Notes: generated by a model not told the origin, from the sequence alone. 64,000 nucleotides of DNA from CAWBBA01 sp963741625 (GCA_963741625.1 CAVUIT010000012.1:744001-808000), one strand, 5' to 3'; positions 1 through 10,794 are shown, numbered from the stretch's first letter. A program made the numbers and translations.

Positions 1-2
1 AC

Positions 3-146
3 AAGGAGTTCGCCCACACGGAACAGGACCTATTGGACCATTTGTCGCTCCGCTTGCGACCGACTTCGGAAAAGAACCGGGCACCGGGTGCCATGGTATT
101 CGGTTCAGTGTCCCCCGGTGAAATCTCGCGACGGAGCGAACCTTGA
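3..146 (+). CDS. possible C-terminal fragment of an upstream gene
   Basis: The frame that starts at the window edge stays open for 47 codons and stops at a TGA (144-146) that overlaps the TTG start of pbpC in a TTGA arrangement. Such overlaps usually mark translationally coupled genes, so this is probably the tail of the gene before pbpC. In many proteobacteria that neighbour encodes an alpha-2-macroglobulin-like lipoprotein. The visible residues (ending ISRRSEP) show no motif I recognise, so the identity is unknown and the open frame could be chance. Confidence 0.3.
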   Translation, partial: KEFAHTEQDLLDHLSLRLRPTSEKNRAPGAMVFGSVSPGEISRRSEP

Positions 147-2494
147 TTCGAGCCGTAATCATGGGTTTCCAGAAAAGGTTCTTACATCCGCTCAGATTCG
201 TCGGTGCCGTGGGGATTATCTTCCTGGCTTCCGCTGTAGCTCTTTATTACCTGCTACCCGATTATCGGAACGCACTAAAGCAGCAACGGAGTCGAGCGCC
301 TCTAGCTGTGGTCGACAGCAACGACCGTCTTCTCCGGCTTGTGCCGGACGAGAGGGACCGCTTCAGCTTCTGGTGCGATATCGGAAGGACCCCGCGGTCA
401 CTCAAACTCGCGGTCATCGCGGCTGAGGACCGGCGGTTCTATTACCACCCCGGCTTTGATCCCATATCAATACTCCGAGCTGCATTCACCAATCTCCAAA
501 GGCGGAAAATAGTTTCCGGGGCTTCCACCATCACCCAACAGGTGGTGCGCTTGATTCGGCCGAGGCCCAGGACTTACAAGGCCAAGCTCTTGGAATTGCT
601 GGAGAGCCTCAAAATGGAATGTCAGCTTTCCAAGGAAGAAATTCTCGAACTCTATTTTAATCTCTCACCCATGGGGGGAAATGTTCGGGGAGTAGGACTC
701 GCGGCGAGACTCTACTTCGGCAAGGACGTCGAGCGAATCAGCACTGCCGAAGCGGCGATTCTTGCCGCAATACCACGCTCTCCGTCGCGGTACGACTTTC
801 GTAATGCCGCCGGCCGGCAACGCTTACTGGCTGAAAAAGACCGCATCCTCCGGCGCATGGCCAGCCTTGGCTGGATATCACGCGAGCGCCTGACACTGAT
901 GATGGGACCGAACGTTGACCTGCAACGGCGGGCTATGCCCCTTGAAGCTCCGCATCTGGTAGACCTTGTGCTCAGGCAGGAACTGGACCAGTCAAATCCT
1001 GTCAAGACCACAGTCGACCTGGAAATTCAGCATTCTCTCGAATACATACTTCGCTCCCACAAGAATCGCCTCGCCGCAATAGGGATTCACCAGGCCGGAG
1101 CAATGGTGGTTGCTGCTCGAAGCGGCGACGTGCTCGGCATGGTCGGCTCGCTTGGTTACTCGGATAGGAATCAAGGGTACAATAACGCGGTTCTTGCCTC
1201 GCGCAGTGCTGGTTCCGCACTCAAGCCATTTCTATACGCCCTCGCCCTGGAGAAAGGTGGCAGCACCTTTTCCGAGATTGCGGACACCTTCAGGAGCTAT
1301 CCGACGCCTCGTGGTGATTATCTCCCGCTTAACGCTGACCGTCGCTGGTACGGGCCGGTCACCATTCGTTTGGCCCTGGGGAATTCGCTCAACATGCCTG
1401 CCGTAAAGACGCTGAGATCACTCGGTGTGAACGAGTTCTACGCGTTGCTGGAAGATCTCGGGGTAATCAATGAAACCTCGAGGTCTCCACAGCACTATGG
1501 ACTAGGCTTGGCCATAGGCAACGTAGACGTGAGCTTGTATCGCTTGGTGCAGGCCTACACCACCTTGGCCCGGGAAGGGTTGTACAGCCCTTTAAGACTC
1601 ACTCCCGGCAAAAAGGCTAGAGAAGTAAGAATCTTCTCCCTTGAGACTGCATACGCTATCCACCATATTCTTGCAGACCCATCCGCGCGGTTGTTGACAT
1701 TCGGGAACCCAGCTTTCTTTGATTTTGGCTTCCCCGTGGCCGTCAAGACCGGGACGAGCAGCAACTACCGGGATTGTTGGATAATTGCCTATACGTCGAG
1801 GCACGTGGTTGGCATCTGGGCCGGCAACTTCGATGGACGTCCTACCAGCGGCGGAGCCGGCGCCACAGTTTTGGGACCCATTCTAAGGGAGATCACGGAT
1901 TATCTTTATGGTACAGGAGAACCGGAACCGTTTGTGAAGCCTGCAGGGATACGGGAAGAATCCATTTGCTGGCTGTCCGGTAAGGCAGCCTCCGCGCGCT
2001 GTCCCCACGTGACGAAAGAGTTGGTCTTACCCGCATCCGATGGTCCGGTTCCCTGCGACCTTTCCCATGAGCGGGACCAGAATTACTATTTGGGGTCACA
2101 ATATGCCCAGTGGATTCATCACCGAGAAATGCAGCAGGGCCGAGGGCGCTTCCGACTGACGGGCCCTGAAACGGCATTTTCGCGCTCAGCGTCGACATAT
2201 ATAAATCATTCCTCGATGCGACCGAATAATCCGGCAAAGACTTCTGCCATTGAGATCGTCTCCCCACACGACTCTGACCGATTTATTCTCTCCCCGCATA
2301 CTTCAGGCAGCATCCTTTTTCGTGCTGTCCCCCGACCCGTTGTGGACCATGTCGTTTGGCTTTTGGACGGAGTTGAAATTGCCAGGACTCCCTCACCCTA
2401 TGAATTCGTTTGGGCGCTTGTCCGCGGTAAGCACACGCTTCATGCGGTTACCCCGAGCGGGGAGGGCGCGCAAGTGACTTTCCAAGTGAATTAG
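143..2494 (+). CDS. pbpC: penicillin-binding protein 1C (bifunctional peptidoglycan synthase)
   Basis: Class A penicillin-binding protein that polymerises and cross-links peptidoglycan on the outer face of the inner membrane. The 783 residues show an N-terminal membrane anchor (about 14-34), a GT51 glycosyltransferase domain with the catalytic region AEDRRFYYHPGFD (about 93-106) and GASTITQQ, then a transpeptidase domain with the SxxK motif in GSALKPF (about 355) and KTGTSSNYRD (about 534). The C-terminus has the BiPBP_C-type domain (about 690-783) typical of PBP1C. Length matches the family (about 770-790). The TTG at 143 is preferred because GGAG lies six bases upstream and it overlaps the previous stop; an ATG at 161 is the alternative but has no clear ribosome binding site. 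Confidence 0.93.
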   Translation: MIRAVIMGFQKRFLHPLRFVGAVGIIFLASAVALYYLLPDYRNALKQQRSRAPLAVVDSNDRLLRLVPDERDRFSFWCDIGRTPRSLKLAVIAAEDRRFYYHPGFDPISILRAAFTNLQRRKIVSGASTITQQVVRLIRPRPRTYKAKLLELLESLKMECQLSKEEILELYFNLSPMGGNVRGVGLAARLYFGKDVERISTAEAAILAAIPRSPSRYDFRNAAGRQRLLAEKDRILRRMASLGWISRERLTLMMGPNVDLQRRAMPLEAPHLVDLVLRQELDQSNPVKTTVDLEIQHSLEYILRSHKNRLAAIGIHQAGAMVVAARSGDVLGMVGSLGYSDRNQGYNNAVLASRSAGSALKPFLYALALEKGGSTFSEIADTFRSYPTPRGDYLPLNADRRWYGPVTIRLALGNSLNMPAVKTLRSLGVNEFYALLEDLGVINETSRSPQHYGLGLAIGNVDVSLYRLVQAYTTLAREGLYSPLRLTPGKKAREVRIFSLETAYAIHHILADPSARLLTFGNPAFFDFGFPVAVKTGTSSNYRDCWIIAYTSRHVVGIWAGNFDGRPTSGGAGATVLGPILREITDYLYGTGEPEPFVKPAGIREESICWLSGKAASARCPHVTKELVLPASDGPVPCDLSHERDQNYYLGSQYAQWIHHREMQQGRGRFRLTGPETAFSRSASTYINHSSMRPNNPAKTSAIEIVSPHDSDRFILSPHTSGSILFRAVPRPVVDHVVWLLDGVEIARTPSPYEFVWALVRGKHTLHAVTPSGEGAQVTFQVN

Positions 2495-2608
2495 ACTGCG
2501 GCAGGTTGACCGGCTGTCGCCCAAGAATTAGTATGCGTCCCCACGAGGCCCTGCTTCATTGCTCAGGACGTTCAATCAATAGGCGCTCTCAGGCCGGGGC
2601 TATATTTT

Positions 2609-5278
2609 ATGAGATTCATTTTTGCCAACCACGATCGATCAACTCAAATTGCGAAGATTCGCGACGAAATCGGAAATTATCGCCGGGAAGGAGCCTCTGA
2701 TCCCAGACATTTCCAGATGCATCAGGCTTACGACGAGCTTCTGAGGCAACTGGCAGGCCACTTTCTGGGTCACTGGAAGGACCAAATTGCGCTGCTGGGC
2801 CTTGGCGGTTACGGCCGTAAGGAGATGAGTCCGTATTCGGATATCGATATTCTCTTTCTGCGCCCTGAAAATGCGCCGGAGGGTATTTATCGAGGCATTC
2901 GAAGCATGTTGTACCTACTGTGGGACGCGCGAGTGGAGCTGGGCCACTCAGTACGGACCGTTGAGGAATGCAAGCACGAGGCAGACAAGGACTTGGCGGT
3001 ACTCACATCACTCATGGACACTCGCCACATCTGGGGAGATGAGAGCATCTACCGACAACTTGCGATCACGCGGGAGCGGCTTATCCTGGACACCGACGCG
3101 CTGGACCTGTACCTCAAGATAGAAGGAGAGATCCGCAAGTCCTCCGAGAAATTCGGGCATACGATCTACCTGCTGGAACCTCATCTGAAAGAAGGACCTG
3201 GTTCCTTACGGTATATCCAGTTGATCGCGTGGCTTGTTCGCATGATCTTCGGCTGCCAGGGCCTGGATGATCTACCTACAGCAGGCATCTGTGGGCGCAG
3301 AGCGGTGGAGGATGCCAAAACAGGTATGAATTTCTTGGCTGAAGTGCGGACCAGACTCCATTTTATTGCGGATAGGCGCGACGATCGTCTCAAATTCGAC
3401 ACCCAGGACATCCTGGCCGCACAAATGGGATTCAAGGATACTGCCGAACGCCGCGGTGTCGAAAGTTTTATGCGTGAGTACTATCGACATGCGGCCACCC
3501 TGGATTTTTTCGGCCGGCGAGTGCTTGCACGAGCGCGGTTGTTCCTAAGGCCGAAAATCGCTACTGGTCTGAAACGACTGAAGCTGGACGATTCGTTCTA
3601 TATTGGGGCAGGCGGCATAAATCATTTCCACCCCCAGAATTTCGGCGCCGATCCCAAGGAAATAATCCATGCGTTTCATAGGATCGCTGAAACGGGATGC
3701 GACCTGGATATCAGGCTCGTGGACCTGATTCGCAAACGGCTTCAATCCTCGAATGACGACATGACGGCCGAAGCAGAAGTAAACCATCTTTTCCTCGACA
3801 TATTTCGAAATAGCGGTTCGGTTGCTAGAGCCTTGAATGCGATGATGAAGATAGGTTTTCTGGAGCGTTTCATCCCTGAGTTTGCAAGGGTGCGTTTCCT
3901 GCCCCAGCATGACGTGTATCACCAATATACGGTGGACCTCCACACCATCGCGGTCCTCGAGAATATCGACTCATTCAGCCGTGCCCGTAAAGACCCGGAC
4001 GCCACGTTGCTACAGACTATTTTTTCCAGACTAGAAAGCAGAGAAGTGCTTTATCTGGCTGGTCTATTTCATGACATGGCCAAGGGGAGAGGACCAGGTC
4101 ACGAAGTGAGGGGGGAAGAGATAGCGCGGTCCACCCTTGAGAGGCTCGGGCTACCCGAAGAGCCTTTAGATGAGGTCTGTTTTCTCATACGTAATCATCT
4201 GGCTATGACGCACCTGGCGTTCAAGAAGGATCTTCACGATGAAGCCCTGGTGAGTCGTTTTGCTGAAACCGTTATGCATAAACGGCGACTCGATTTGCTG
4301 ATGCTGCTTACACATGCTGACTTGAAAGCGGTGGGTCCGACAGCGCTTAGCTCCTGGAGGAAAATGCTCCTGGAAGAGCTATATTACAGAACTTTAGATA
4401 TCATAGAAGGCGAAGGCCTGGGCGGTGAAGATCTCGGGGAATGGATCAAACAGATCAAAGCCGTTGTCCGCGACCTCGTGCCTGCGGAGCACAGGGGACC
4501 TGAATTGGAGAATTTCTTGGGTTCAGCCGGCTCTCGCTATTTCTTAGATTTTTATCCGGGCATTATCGCAGAACACTATCTGGATCTCAGAAACTATCTC
4601 GCTAGCCACGGCCTGAATGCCCTGGGGCCGGGCGACATGATAGCCAGGAAGGTGGATCACCACAAGCCGGCTTACAGCTCTATCACGCTGATCACTCGCG
4701 ACAGGCGCGGCCTTTTTTTCAGAATCGCAGGAAGTCTTTCTGTGAACCGGATCAACATCCTGGGGGCCTGGAGTCACAGCATAGCGGACATCGCGGTGGG
4801 AACCTTTCACGTTAACGACATTCCTGAAGGACCTTTGGATGACCCTGAACGCTGGGACCGGTTTTGTGCGGACTTCGGTCGTGTTATCAGCGGCGAAGCC
4901 GATGTGGACGAGCTAATGGCCGCGCGGAGGCCCACGAGGAGGTTCTTTCCAGCAACGTCCCGGCCCCGCTTCCCATTGAAGGTCGAGGTCGATAATGCTG
5001 CGTCGGACCGGGCTTCCATAATTGAGGTCTACGCGCACGACCGACCCGGCCTTCTTTACGACATTACCCGCCGGCTCACTGCTCTGGGGCTCGACATAGT
5101 CCTGACAAAGATCACGACCGAAGTGGATCAGGCCGCGGACATCTTCTACGTTCAAGATGAGAGCGGAAATAAAATCAGCGACTTCGAACGCTTGGAGGAG
5201 ATCAGGACAAGCCTCCACGATCACCTCGTGGCGATGGAGGAATCCCAATTCGCAGAACAGAAGGATGCCGCAAGCTAG
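2609..5278 (+). CDS. glnD: bifunctional uridylyltransferase/uridylyl-removing enzyme GlnD
   Basis: Senses glutamine and controls nitrogen assimilation by adding UMP to, or removing it from, PII signalling proteins in the cytoplasm. The 889-residue length fits the family. Domains in order: nucleotidyltransferase with GGYGR (66-70) and the metal-binding DID (78-80); GlnD helical region; HD hydrolase domain with LFHDMAKGRGPGH (about 485-498); ACT domain 1 (about 684-760); ACT domain 2 (about 800-875, AHDRPGLLYDITRRL). No PII gene (glnB/glnK) lies nearby. The start ATG has only a weak GGGG upstream. It appears to be a stand-alone gene between pbpC and xerD. Confidence 0.97.
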   Translation: MRFIFANHDRSTQIAKIRDEIGNYRREGASDPRHFQMHQAYDELLRQLAGHFLGHWKDQIALLGLGGYGRKEMSPYSDIDILFLRPENAPEGIYRGIRSMLYLLWDARVELGHSVRTVEECKHEADKDLAVLTSLMDTRHIWGDESIYRQLAITRERLILDTDALDLYLKIEGEIRKSSEKFGHTIYLLEPHLKEGPGSLRYIQLIAWLVRMIFGCQGLDDLPTAGICGRRAVEDAKTGMNFLAEVRTRLHFIADRRDDRLKFDTQDILAAQMGFKDTAERRGVESFMREYYRHAATLDFFGRRVLARARLFLRPKIATGLKRLKLDDSFYIGAGGINHFHPQNFGADPKEIIHAFHRIAETGCDLDIRLVDLIRKRLQSSNDDMTAEAEVNHLFLDIFRNSGSVARALNAMMKIGFLERFIPEFARVRFLPQHDVYHQYTVDLHTIAVLENIDSFSRARKDPDATLLQTIFSRLESREVLYLAGLFHDMAKGRGPGHEVRGEEIARSTLERLGLPEEPLDEVCFLIRNHLAMTHLAFKKDLHDEALVSRFAETVMHKRRLDLLMLLTHADLKAVGPTALSSWRKMLLEELYYRTLDIIEGEGLGGEDLGEWIKQIKAVVRDLVPAEHRGPELENFLGSAGSRYFLDFYPGIIAEHYLDLRNYLASHGLNALGPGDMIARKVDHHKPAYSSITLITRDRRGLFFRIAGSLSVNRINILGAWSHSIADIAVGTFHVNDIPEGPLDDPERWDRFCADFGRVISGEADVDELMAARRPTRRFFPATSRPRFPLKVEVDNAASDRASIIEVYAHDRPGLLYDITRRLTALGLDIVLTKITTEVDQAADIFYVQDESGNKISDFERLEEIRTSLHDHLVAMEESQFAEQKDAAS

Positions 5279-5391
5279 GGGCTGAAGCAATGGCTTTCAT
5301 CCGAAAGTGCTTTCAAACAGGTAAGTTACGGGCGAGGCATGCCTTGTCAGTGCGAGGAGTGAAACCACCAAGCAATCTCATCGGTCGGGGC

Positions 5392-5510
5392 CGTCCCGCG
5401 CAGAACGCGGGATTGCCGGTCATTCGTCACCCCGGAGACCGATCCGGGGTCCAGTCTGTCCCGCGCCTCGCGGGACCGCTTACGCGGGAATGACGACGGG
5501 CGAGACGCCC
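5392..5510 (+). repeat. cluster of GC-rich palindromes (intergenic repeat)
   Basis: Three consecutive hairpins occupy most of the glnD-xerD gap: CCCGCG/CGCGGG (5395-5411), ACCCCGG/CCGGGGT (5429-5450) and GTCCCGCG/CGCGGGAC (5458-5476). The first 23 bases (5393-5415) recur exactly, in inverted orientation, at 21330-21352. The tail has the GGAATGACGACGGG flavour of the dispersed repeats common in Deltaproteobacteria. No protein reading is convincing here. Confidence 0.6.
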
Positions 5511-5627
5511 ATCCCACCAGAGATTACTTCGGGCTTGCGTCCTCACTCAGACATTATAGATCCTCTCCGACAATTTACTGTCCCCTTCGGGGAATGGGAC
5601 AGTGAGGTGGGAGAACCGGAATATTCT

Positions 5628-6539
5628 ATGAATGGCATAAAGCTTTCAGAAATCGATCTTGCCGTGTCGGGATACCTCGACCACCTGATTGTGGACAGGG
5701 GACTCGCCCGCTTGACCGTGGAATCATACGGCTCGGACATGAAAGATTTTTCCAGGTTCCTGGCGAGCAGGGGCGCGCGAAACGCTGCTCATATTAACCG
5801 TGAAGATCTCCTTCGGTATCTCGCGGTGCTGGATCGCCGGGGATTCAGCGCCAGGACAAGGGCTCGGAAAATCTCGTGCATTAGATCCTTCTTCCGATTC
5901 CTCATGGAAACAGGGCAAATCGGGGAAAATCCCTCTGACCTGATCGCCGCGCCGCGCCTGCCGAAAAGGATTCCTCATTACCTGGAGCCTGAAGAGGTCG
6001 AACGTCTACTCGTGGCCACGGATCATGCAACACTGGAAGGTAGGCGGGACGCGACTATGCTGGAACTGCTTTATGCCACCGGCCTACGAGTGACCGAGCT
6101 GGTAAAGCTGGACCTCTACCGCGTAGATCTGGAAATGGGGTGTGTCACAGTAATGGGGAAGGGCTCGAGGGAGCGGGTAGTGCCAATCGGTATCCCGGCT
6201 TCTCGGTCGATCATGGACTACTTGGAAAACGTAAGGCCCCGCCTTTTGGGCACCATGCGAAGTGAAGCCTTGTTCGTAACCCGTCGCGGGCGGTCCATGA
6301 CACGCCAAAGTTTCTGGAAAATTGTGAAAAAGACAGCAATTTGTGCAGGAATCCGCAAGGAGATCTCGCCGCACACGCTCCGCCACTCCTTTGCCACACA
6401 TCTCGTTCAGAATGATGCAGATCTGAGGTGGGTTCAAATAATGCTGGGCCACGCGGACATCTCAACCACTGAGATTTATACCCACGTGGCGCGACACCGT
6501 CTCAAACAGCTTCACGCTTCCTGCCATCCCAGGGGATAG
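5628..6539 (+). CDS. xerD: site-specific tyrosine recombinase XerD
   Basis: Cuts and rejoins DNA at dif sites to resolve chromosome dimers, acting with XerC. The protein has an N-terminal SAM-like core-binding domain (about 8-95) and a catalytic domain with the tyrosine-recombinase residues: Arg in ATGLRVTELV, HTLRHSFATH, GHADISTT and the nucleophile in EIYTHV. The C-terminus (YTHVARHRLKQLHASCHPRG) resembles XerD rather than XerC. The frame is open from an ATG at 5490, but that start lies inside the palindromic repeat and would add 46 residues with no family equivalent. The ATG at 5628 gives 303 residues, the usual XerD length. A hairpin (ACTGTCCC 5577-5584 / GGGACAGT 5596-5603) sits just upstream. 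Confidence 0.92.
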   Translation: MNGIKLSEIDLAVSGYLDHLIVDRGLARLTVESYGSDMKDFSRFLASRGARNAAHINREDLLRYLAVLDRRGFSARTRARKISCIRSFFRFLMETGQIGENPSDLIAAPRLPKRIPHYLEPEEVERLLVATDHATLEGRRDATMLELLYATGLRVTELVKLDLYRVDLEMGCVTVMGKGSRERVVPIGIPASRSIMDYLENVRPRLLGTMRSEALFVTRRGRSMTRQSFWKIVKKTAICAGIRKEISPHTLRHSFATHLVQNDADLRWVQIMLGHADISTTEIYTHVARHRLKQLHASCHPRG

Positions 6540-6599
6540 GCAAGGCAGAATATAGTGATTGCTGGAATTAATGTCTGATATTGCAGAAAGATCTTCGCA

Positions 6600-6690
6600 A
6601 ATTGGTAGTCCCGCCGCTGCCGGGACCTCCGTGTCGGTGGACTATTTGCGTACAAATCGACTAGCTCGAGCCGGCAGGGACGCCAGCTCT
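6600..6690. repeat. REP-like double-hairpin repeat, copy 1 (degenerate)
   Basis: Intergenic palindromes downstream of xerD. They include GCCGGCAGGGACGCCAGC (6670-6687), which matches 17 of 18 bases of a sequence found exactly at 21299-21316, 44780-44797 and 63237-63254, plus a partner hairpin containing the loop CTCCGT (about 6628). The rest of the 6540-6774 gap shows nothing I can identify. Confidence 0.55.
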
Positions 6691-6774
6691 TACCGATATT
6701 TCAGAAAAGACTTTCGTATGAGGTTCAAACTTTTGACCACGGCTAAATGTGTGCAGGCTGTGGACTCCCTGCCT

Positions 6775-7812
6775 CTACTCCATGGTCGGTGATTCCTCCT
6801 CTTCCCCTGGGGGAATTGGCGGGCCAGGCCGTGGCGCCACCGGTACGGGCGCCACTCCTGGAGTCGGTGCAGAAGCTTCGGTTCCAGGAACAGGCGGCGC
6901 ACCCTCCTCCTCGGGCTCGACGGTCGGCCCCGTCTCCTCAACGACGGGAACAGGAGGACGTGGGGGCCTCTTGGCAGCATCACTGGCCAAGATCTGGCGT
7001 CTGCTGGGTCTTTTGATGACGGTGCCCGGCGGAGCCGCATAGGAAGGATGGGCAAGATCCATTCCCGAGCATTTCCAGATGTACACGAACGTATCGAGAA
7101 TATTGTTGATCATACTGCTGTAGACGTAATTGATGTCCACATCAGTCAGTATCATGTTCCTGTTAAACTTGTCCGGCGCTCGGAAGACCGAAAAGGTCTC
7201 CTCCTTCATCTGCGCCGCGTACGTATCGTTCTTGAGATGCACAAAGGTAGGCATATCTTCCGGCTTGAGCCGCTCCATGAGTTCGCCTAGCGAATGAAAA
7301 TCTCCATACCCGTCATAAAAGAGCCAGACGGGTATGACACTCTCGACCAGCGTCTCATCCAAGAACATGGAGAACTTTTCCAGATACTCTAGATCCGGAA
7401 ACGCGGGCATCTTCTGAAGCATGATGGAGTACGCAATCATACCGAGCCTGCCGGCCACATTGGAAGAGGCAGTGTCGAGCTTTATCTCTCCACCCTTGAA
7501 GGCTGCCACACAGTAGGGGATGTCGCGGCTCAGGCGCTCGTACGCTTCCCTACGAATTTCTTCAATATCCTTGCACTTCCCCGGGTTCACTCGAATTTCC
7601 CGCGTCATAAAGGTCATGCCGCGCATGAAATCATAGCGGTTCTGATAAATATATGATCCCATCGCCCGAGGCAGCAATCTCAGCATATCTTTTGTCGCCA
7701 GATCCAAGAACATGACGTGGGTGTCATAGGGGATGTAAGCCTGTGCGGGCACGGCCGCGATCATAATGAGCAGTGCGGTTGCCGCTATTCGGGAGAGCAT
7801 TCGGGTTGACAT
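6775..7812 (-). CDS. hypothetical secreted protein with proline-rich tail
   Basis: No family is recognised. From the ATG at 7812 the protein has 345 residues and begins with a clear Sec signal peptide (MSTRMLSRIAATALLIMIA..., likely cleaved after AQA at about residue 25), so it is probably exported to the periplasm. The middle (about 30-260) is mixed alpha/beta with many aromatic residues; the last 70 or so residues are low complexity, rich in Pro, Glu, Ala and Val. The start is supported by a strong AGGAGG at a good distance; the frame is open 30 codons further upstream, but those residues would bury the signal peptide. It is monocistronic, with an AT-rich upstream region (7813-7956). Confidence 0.8.
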   Translation of the reverse strand: MSTRMLSRIAATALLIMIAAVPAQAYIPYDTHVMFLDLATKDMLRLLPRAMGSYIYQNRYDFMRGMTFMTREIRVNPGKCKDIEEIRREAYERLSRDIPYCVAAFKGGEIKLDTASSNVAGRLGMIAYSIMLQKMPAFPDLEYLEKFSMFLDETLVESVIPVWLFYDGYGDFHSLGELMERLKPEDMPTFVHLKNDTYAAQMKEETFSVFRAPDKFNRNMILTDVDINYVYSSMINNILDTFVYIWKCSGMDLAHPSYAAPPGTVIKRPSRRQILASDAAKRPPRPPVPVVEETGPTVEPEEEGAPPVPGTEASAPTPGVAPVPVAPRPGPPIPPGEEEESPTME

Positions 7813-7956
7813 CCAGGGGTCCTCCTTCACAACAGAGATTCCAGATTTGCTCGGGGAATCTCCTACTGCGCGGAGAATACCACATGCTGTATATAAAAGC
7901 AACCTAATTTCAATATGCTAATGACTAATTTTAATGTAATATCTAATTGCGCGGCT

Positions 7957-10591
7957 TCATGAATATCGTTTTTTCCATTTCGCGAGCAGATTCAGCGCTT
8001 CCAAGGGGGTTAGTCTCTCGGGATCAATTTGCTCCAACGCTTTCACCAGTTCGTCACCCGGATACCCGAACAGGTCACCCTGCAATGCTCCGCTGCCGGC
8101 TTCCTTCTTGCTGTCGCGCTTCCGTGAAATCCTCGGGCGGCCTCCGGGGTCGATCTCTTCCTTTTCGAGGTTCAAGAGTATCTCTCTGGCCCTTGAGATG
8201 ACCACGTCGGGGATTCCCGCCAGCCTGGCCACTTGAATACCGTAGGAACGGCTGGAGCCGCCGGGGACTATCTTCCTCAGGAAAACTATCCGATCCTCCC
8301 ATTCCCTTACTTCCACGTTGTAATTGCGCACTCGCTCCTTGATTAAAGCAATGTCCACTAGTTCATGGTAATGCGTGGCAAAGAGAGTTCTCGGGCCGCC
8401 ATCTCGCCTGTCGTGAAGATATTCCGTGACCGCCCACGCGATGGAGAGCCCATCAAAAGTGCTGGTTCCCCGGCCGATCTCGTCGAGGAGCACGAGCGAC
8501 CGCTCGGATGCGCTGTGGAGGATCTCAGCGGTTTCGTTCATTTCCACCATGAATGTTGACTGGCCGAAGGCCAAGTAATCGGCAGCGCCGATTCTCGTAA
8601 ATATTCGATCCACCACGCCCACAGATGCCTCTTGAGCCGGTACGAAGCCGCCCATTTGCGCCATAAGGACAATAAGGGCTGTCTGACGCATGTACGTGGA
8701 CTTACCCGCCATATTCGGTCCCGTAATGAGGAGGATCTGTTGTGACGAGCGGTTCAATATCGTGTCGTTGGGCACGTACGGCTCCCGCTGCTCGAATCTT
8801 TCCACCACCGGGTGGCGCCCCTCCACAATACGGATTTCATCGCTTTCATGAACCTCAGGACGCGTGTACCCCCCAGCTACCGCTACCTCGGCCAATGATA
8901 GCAACACGTCCAGTGTGGCTACGGAAGCCGCAGTGGCCTGAATTCTAGGAATGACCTCCAGAAGCCTGCTCCTGAGGAGGCTGAAGATCTCTTCCTCCAG
9001 TTTCAGAATAGTTTCTTGGGCATTCAATACCTTAAGTTCGTACTCCTTCAGGTCCTCGGTTATGTACCGCTCAGCGTTTACCAGAGTCTGTTTGCGCGTA
9101 TAATGGGGAGGTATCTTTTCCTGATGGGTCTTGGTGACTTCTATGTAGTAACCGAAGACCTTGTTGTAGCCGACCTTGAGGTTCGGTATTCCAGTTATCT
9201 GCCGTTCACGAGCTTCTATCCCGGCAATCCATTCCTTGCCGTGGTAGCTGATCGACCGTAGTTCATCCAGCTCCTCATGGTAGCCTTCGCGGACTGCTCC
9301 TCCATCCTTGAGAGTCGCAGGCGGGGAATCGACCAGAACCGAAGCGATAGCGTGGGCCACATAGGAGAGGTCGTCCATTTGCCGCATCTCCAACGCTATC
9401 GAAGTGTCCAGGTCCTGCAGCAGTTTGATTAGAGACGGTATTCGTTCCGCTGACGTGCGCAAATGAACCAGATCGCGGGGAGTAGCGCTTTTCAGAGAGA
9501 TTTTCCCCGCAATCCGTTCCAGATCCCCAATATCTTTAAAGATGTCGCGAAGTTCCGATCTCAATATGGTGTTTTCCACCATGCCGTGAACGGTTTCGCT
9601 GCGCCCCCGGATCTCGGTCACGTCCAGCAACGGATAAGAGATCCACTGGCGCATCAAGCGAGCCCCCATAGCCGTAGCTGTCTTGTCCATGAGACGTAAG
9701 AGCGTCCCCTCGGCGGTTCCGTCCTTGATATTCTTGAAGATTTCAAGATTCCGCAAGGTTGAACGGTCCAGCACCATGTAATGGCCCAGGTGATAGACCC
9801 GCGGCGGCTTGATATGCGCCGGCGCGTCCGGCCTGGTCTGCCGCACATAGTTAATAATGGTCCCGGCAGCCATCGTGAGCGGTGAATTTTCCGATAGGCC
9901 GTAGCCTTCGAGATTCTGCACCCGGTAGTGGTCGAGAAGCGTCTCCGAACAGGTTTTCGGGTCGGACATCCACTCTTCCAGAGTATGAACGTAGAATGAC
10001 CCGTCAACCATTTGGCTCAGGGGATTTTCCCGAGTTGCGCTATCCGGGATGAGCACTTCCTTGGGATCCAGGCGGCGCAACTCTTGAGATGCCAGGGTCA
10101 TTTCCGAAGTCTGGGTAACCATAAAATCGCCGGTTGACAGGTCAAACGCGGCCAGCCCTATCTGATTCGCCCGTAGTGCAAGGGCCACCACAAAATGATT
10201 TTCGTCGGGCTTGAGTGTCCCCGGTTCTTCCGTCAGGCCCGGGCGTGAGGACCCTCGTAACTTCGCGGCGTACGATCCCCTTGGCCTGTTGGGGATCTTC
10301 CATCTGGTCGCAGACCGCGACTCTTTCCCCCGCTGCCAAAAGACGAGATATGTACGCTGAAGCCGAGTGGTGCGGGAACCCGCACATCGGGACTGGTTCC
10401 TCCTTGTTCTTGTCTCTGGTGGTGAGAGCGATGTCCAGGAGCCTGGATGCCTTTTTGGCATCATCGAAGAACATCTCGTAGAAGTCGCCCATTCGGAAGA
10501 GCAGGATCGCATCCGGATGTCGCGCCTTGTTTTCCTGGTACTGGCGCATCATCGGTGTGAGGTTATCAAAATCCTTTAGTTTGCCTGACAT
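7957..10591 (-). CDS. mutS: DNA mismatch repair protein MutS (one frameshift)
   Basis: Recognises mispaired bases and small loops and recruits MutL. The N-terminal part shows the mismatch-reading motif MGDFYEMFFDDA with the conserved Phe and Glu, then PMCGFPHHSA. The C-terminal part has the connector, core and clamp domains and the ATPase with Walker A (TGPNMAGKSTYMRQ), LLDEIGRGTSTFDG and ATHYHEL. The two parts lie in different frames: one extra base in the GGG at plus positions 10241-10243 breaks it. Removing it reads RVLTPGLTEEPGTLKPDE without a gap and gives 877 residues, normal for MutS. As written, the pieces end near 10142 and start near 10245. The start is uncertain: ATG 10591 or GTG 10606. 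Confidence 0.93.
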
Positions 10592-10794
10592 GGACTTAGT
10601 ACTCACGCGGCCAGGGGCTAGGCCGGGGTTCACGTGGTAAATGTTCAGAGATTTCTTCGGGTATTGTCATGCCGTAAAACGAAGGGCGCGATATTGAAAC
10701 ACAAAGTGGAAGAGAGATTCATGCCCATTTTACATAGTCTTCAACAGTAAATCCTGGGTCCTTGAGAATGCGTACGGCCAATCCACGGCTTCGA

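Noticed and set aside
5490..5627. 46-residue N-terminal extension of XerD
   Set aside because: Encoded by the palindromic repeat and absent from the family; the ATG at 5628 gives the normal length.
10142..10633. Programmed ribosomal frameshifting in mutS
   Set aside because: No slippery sequence with a downstream pseudoknot is apparent, and the same kind of single-base insertion occurs in many unrelated genes here.
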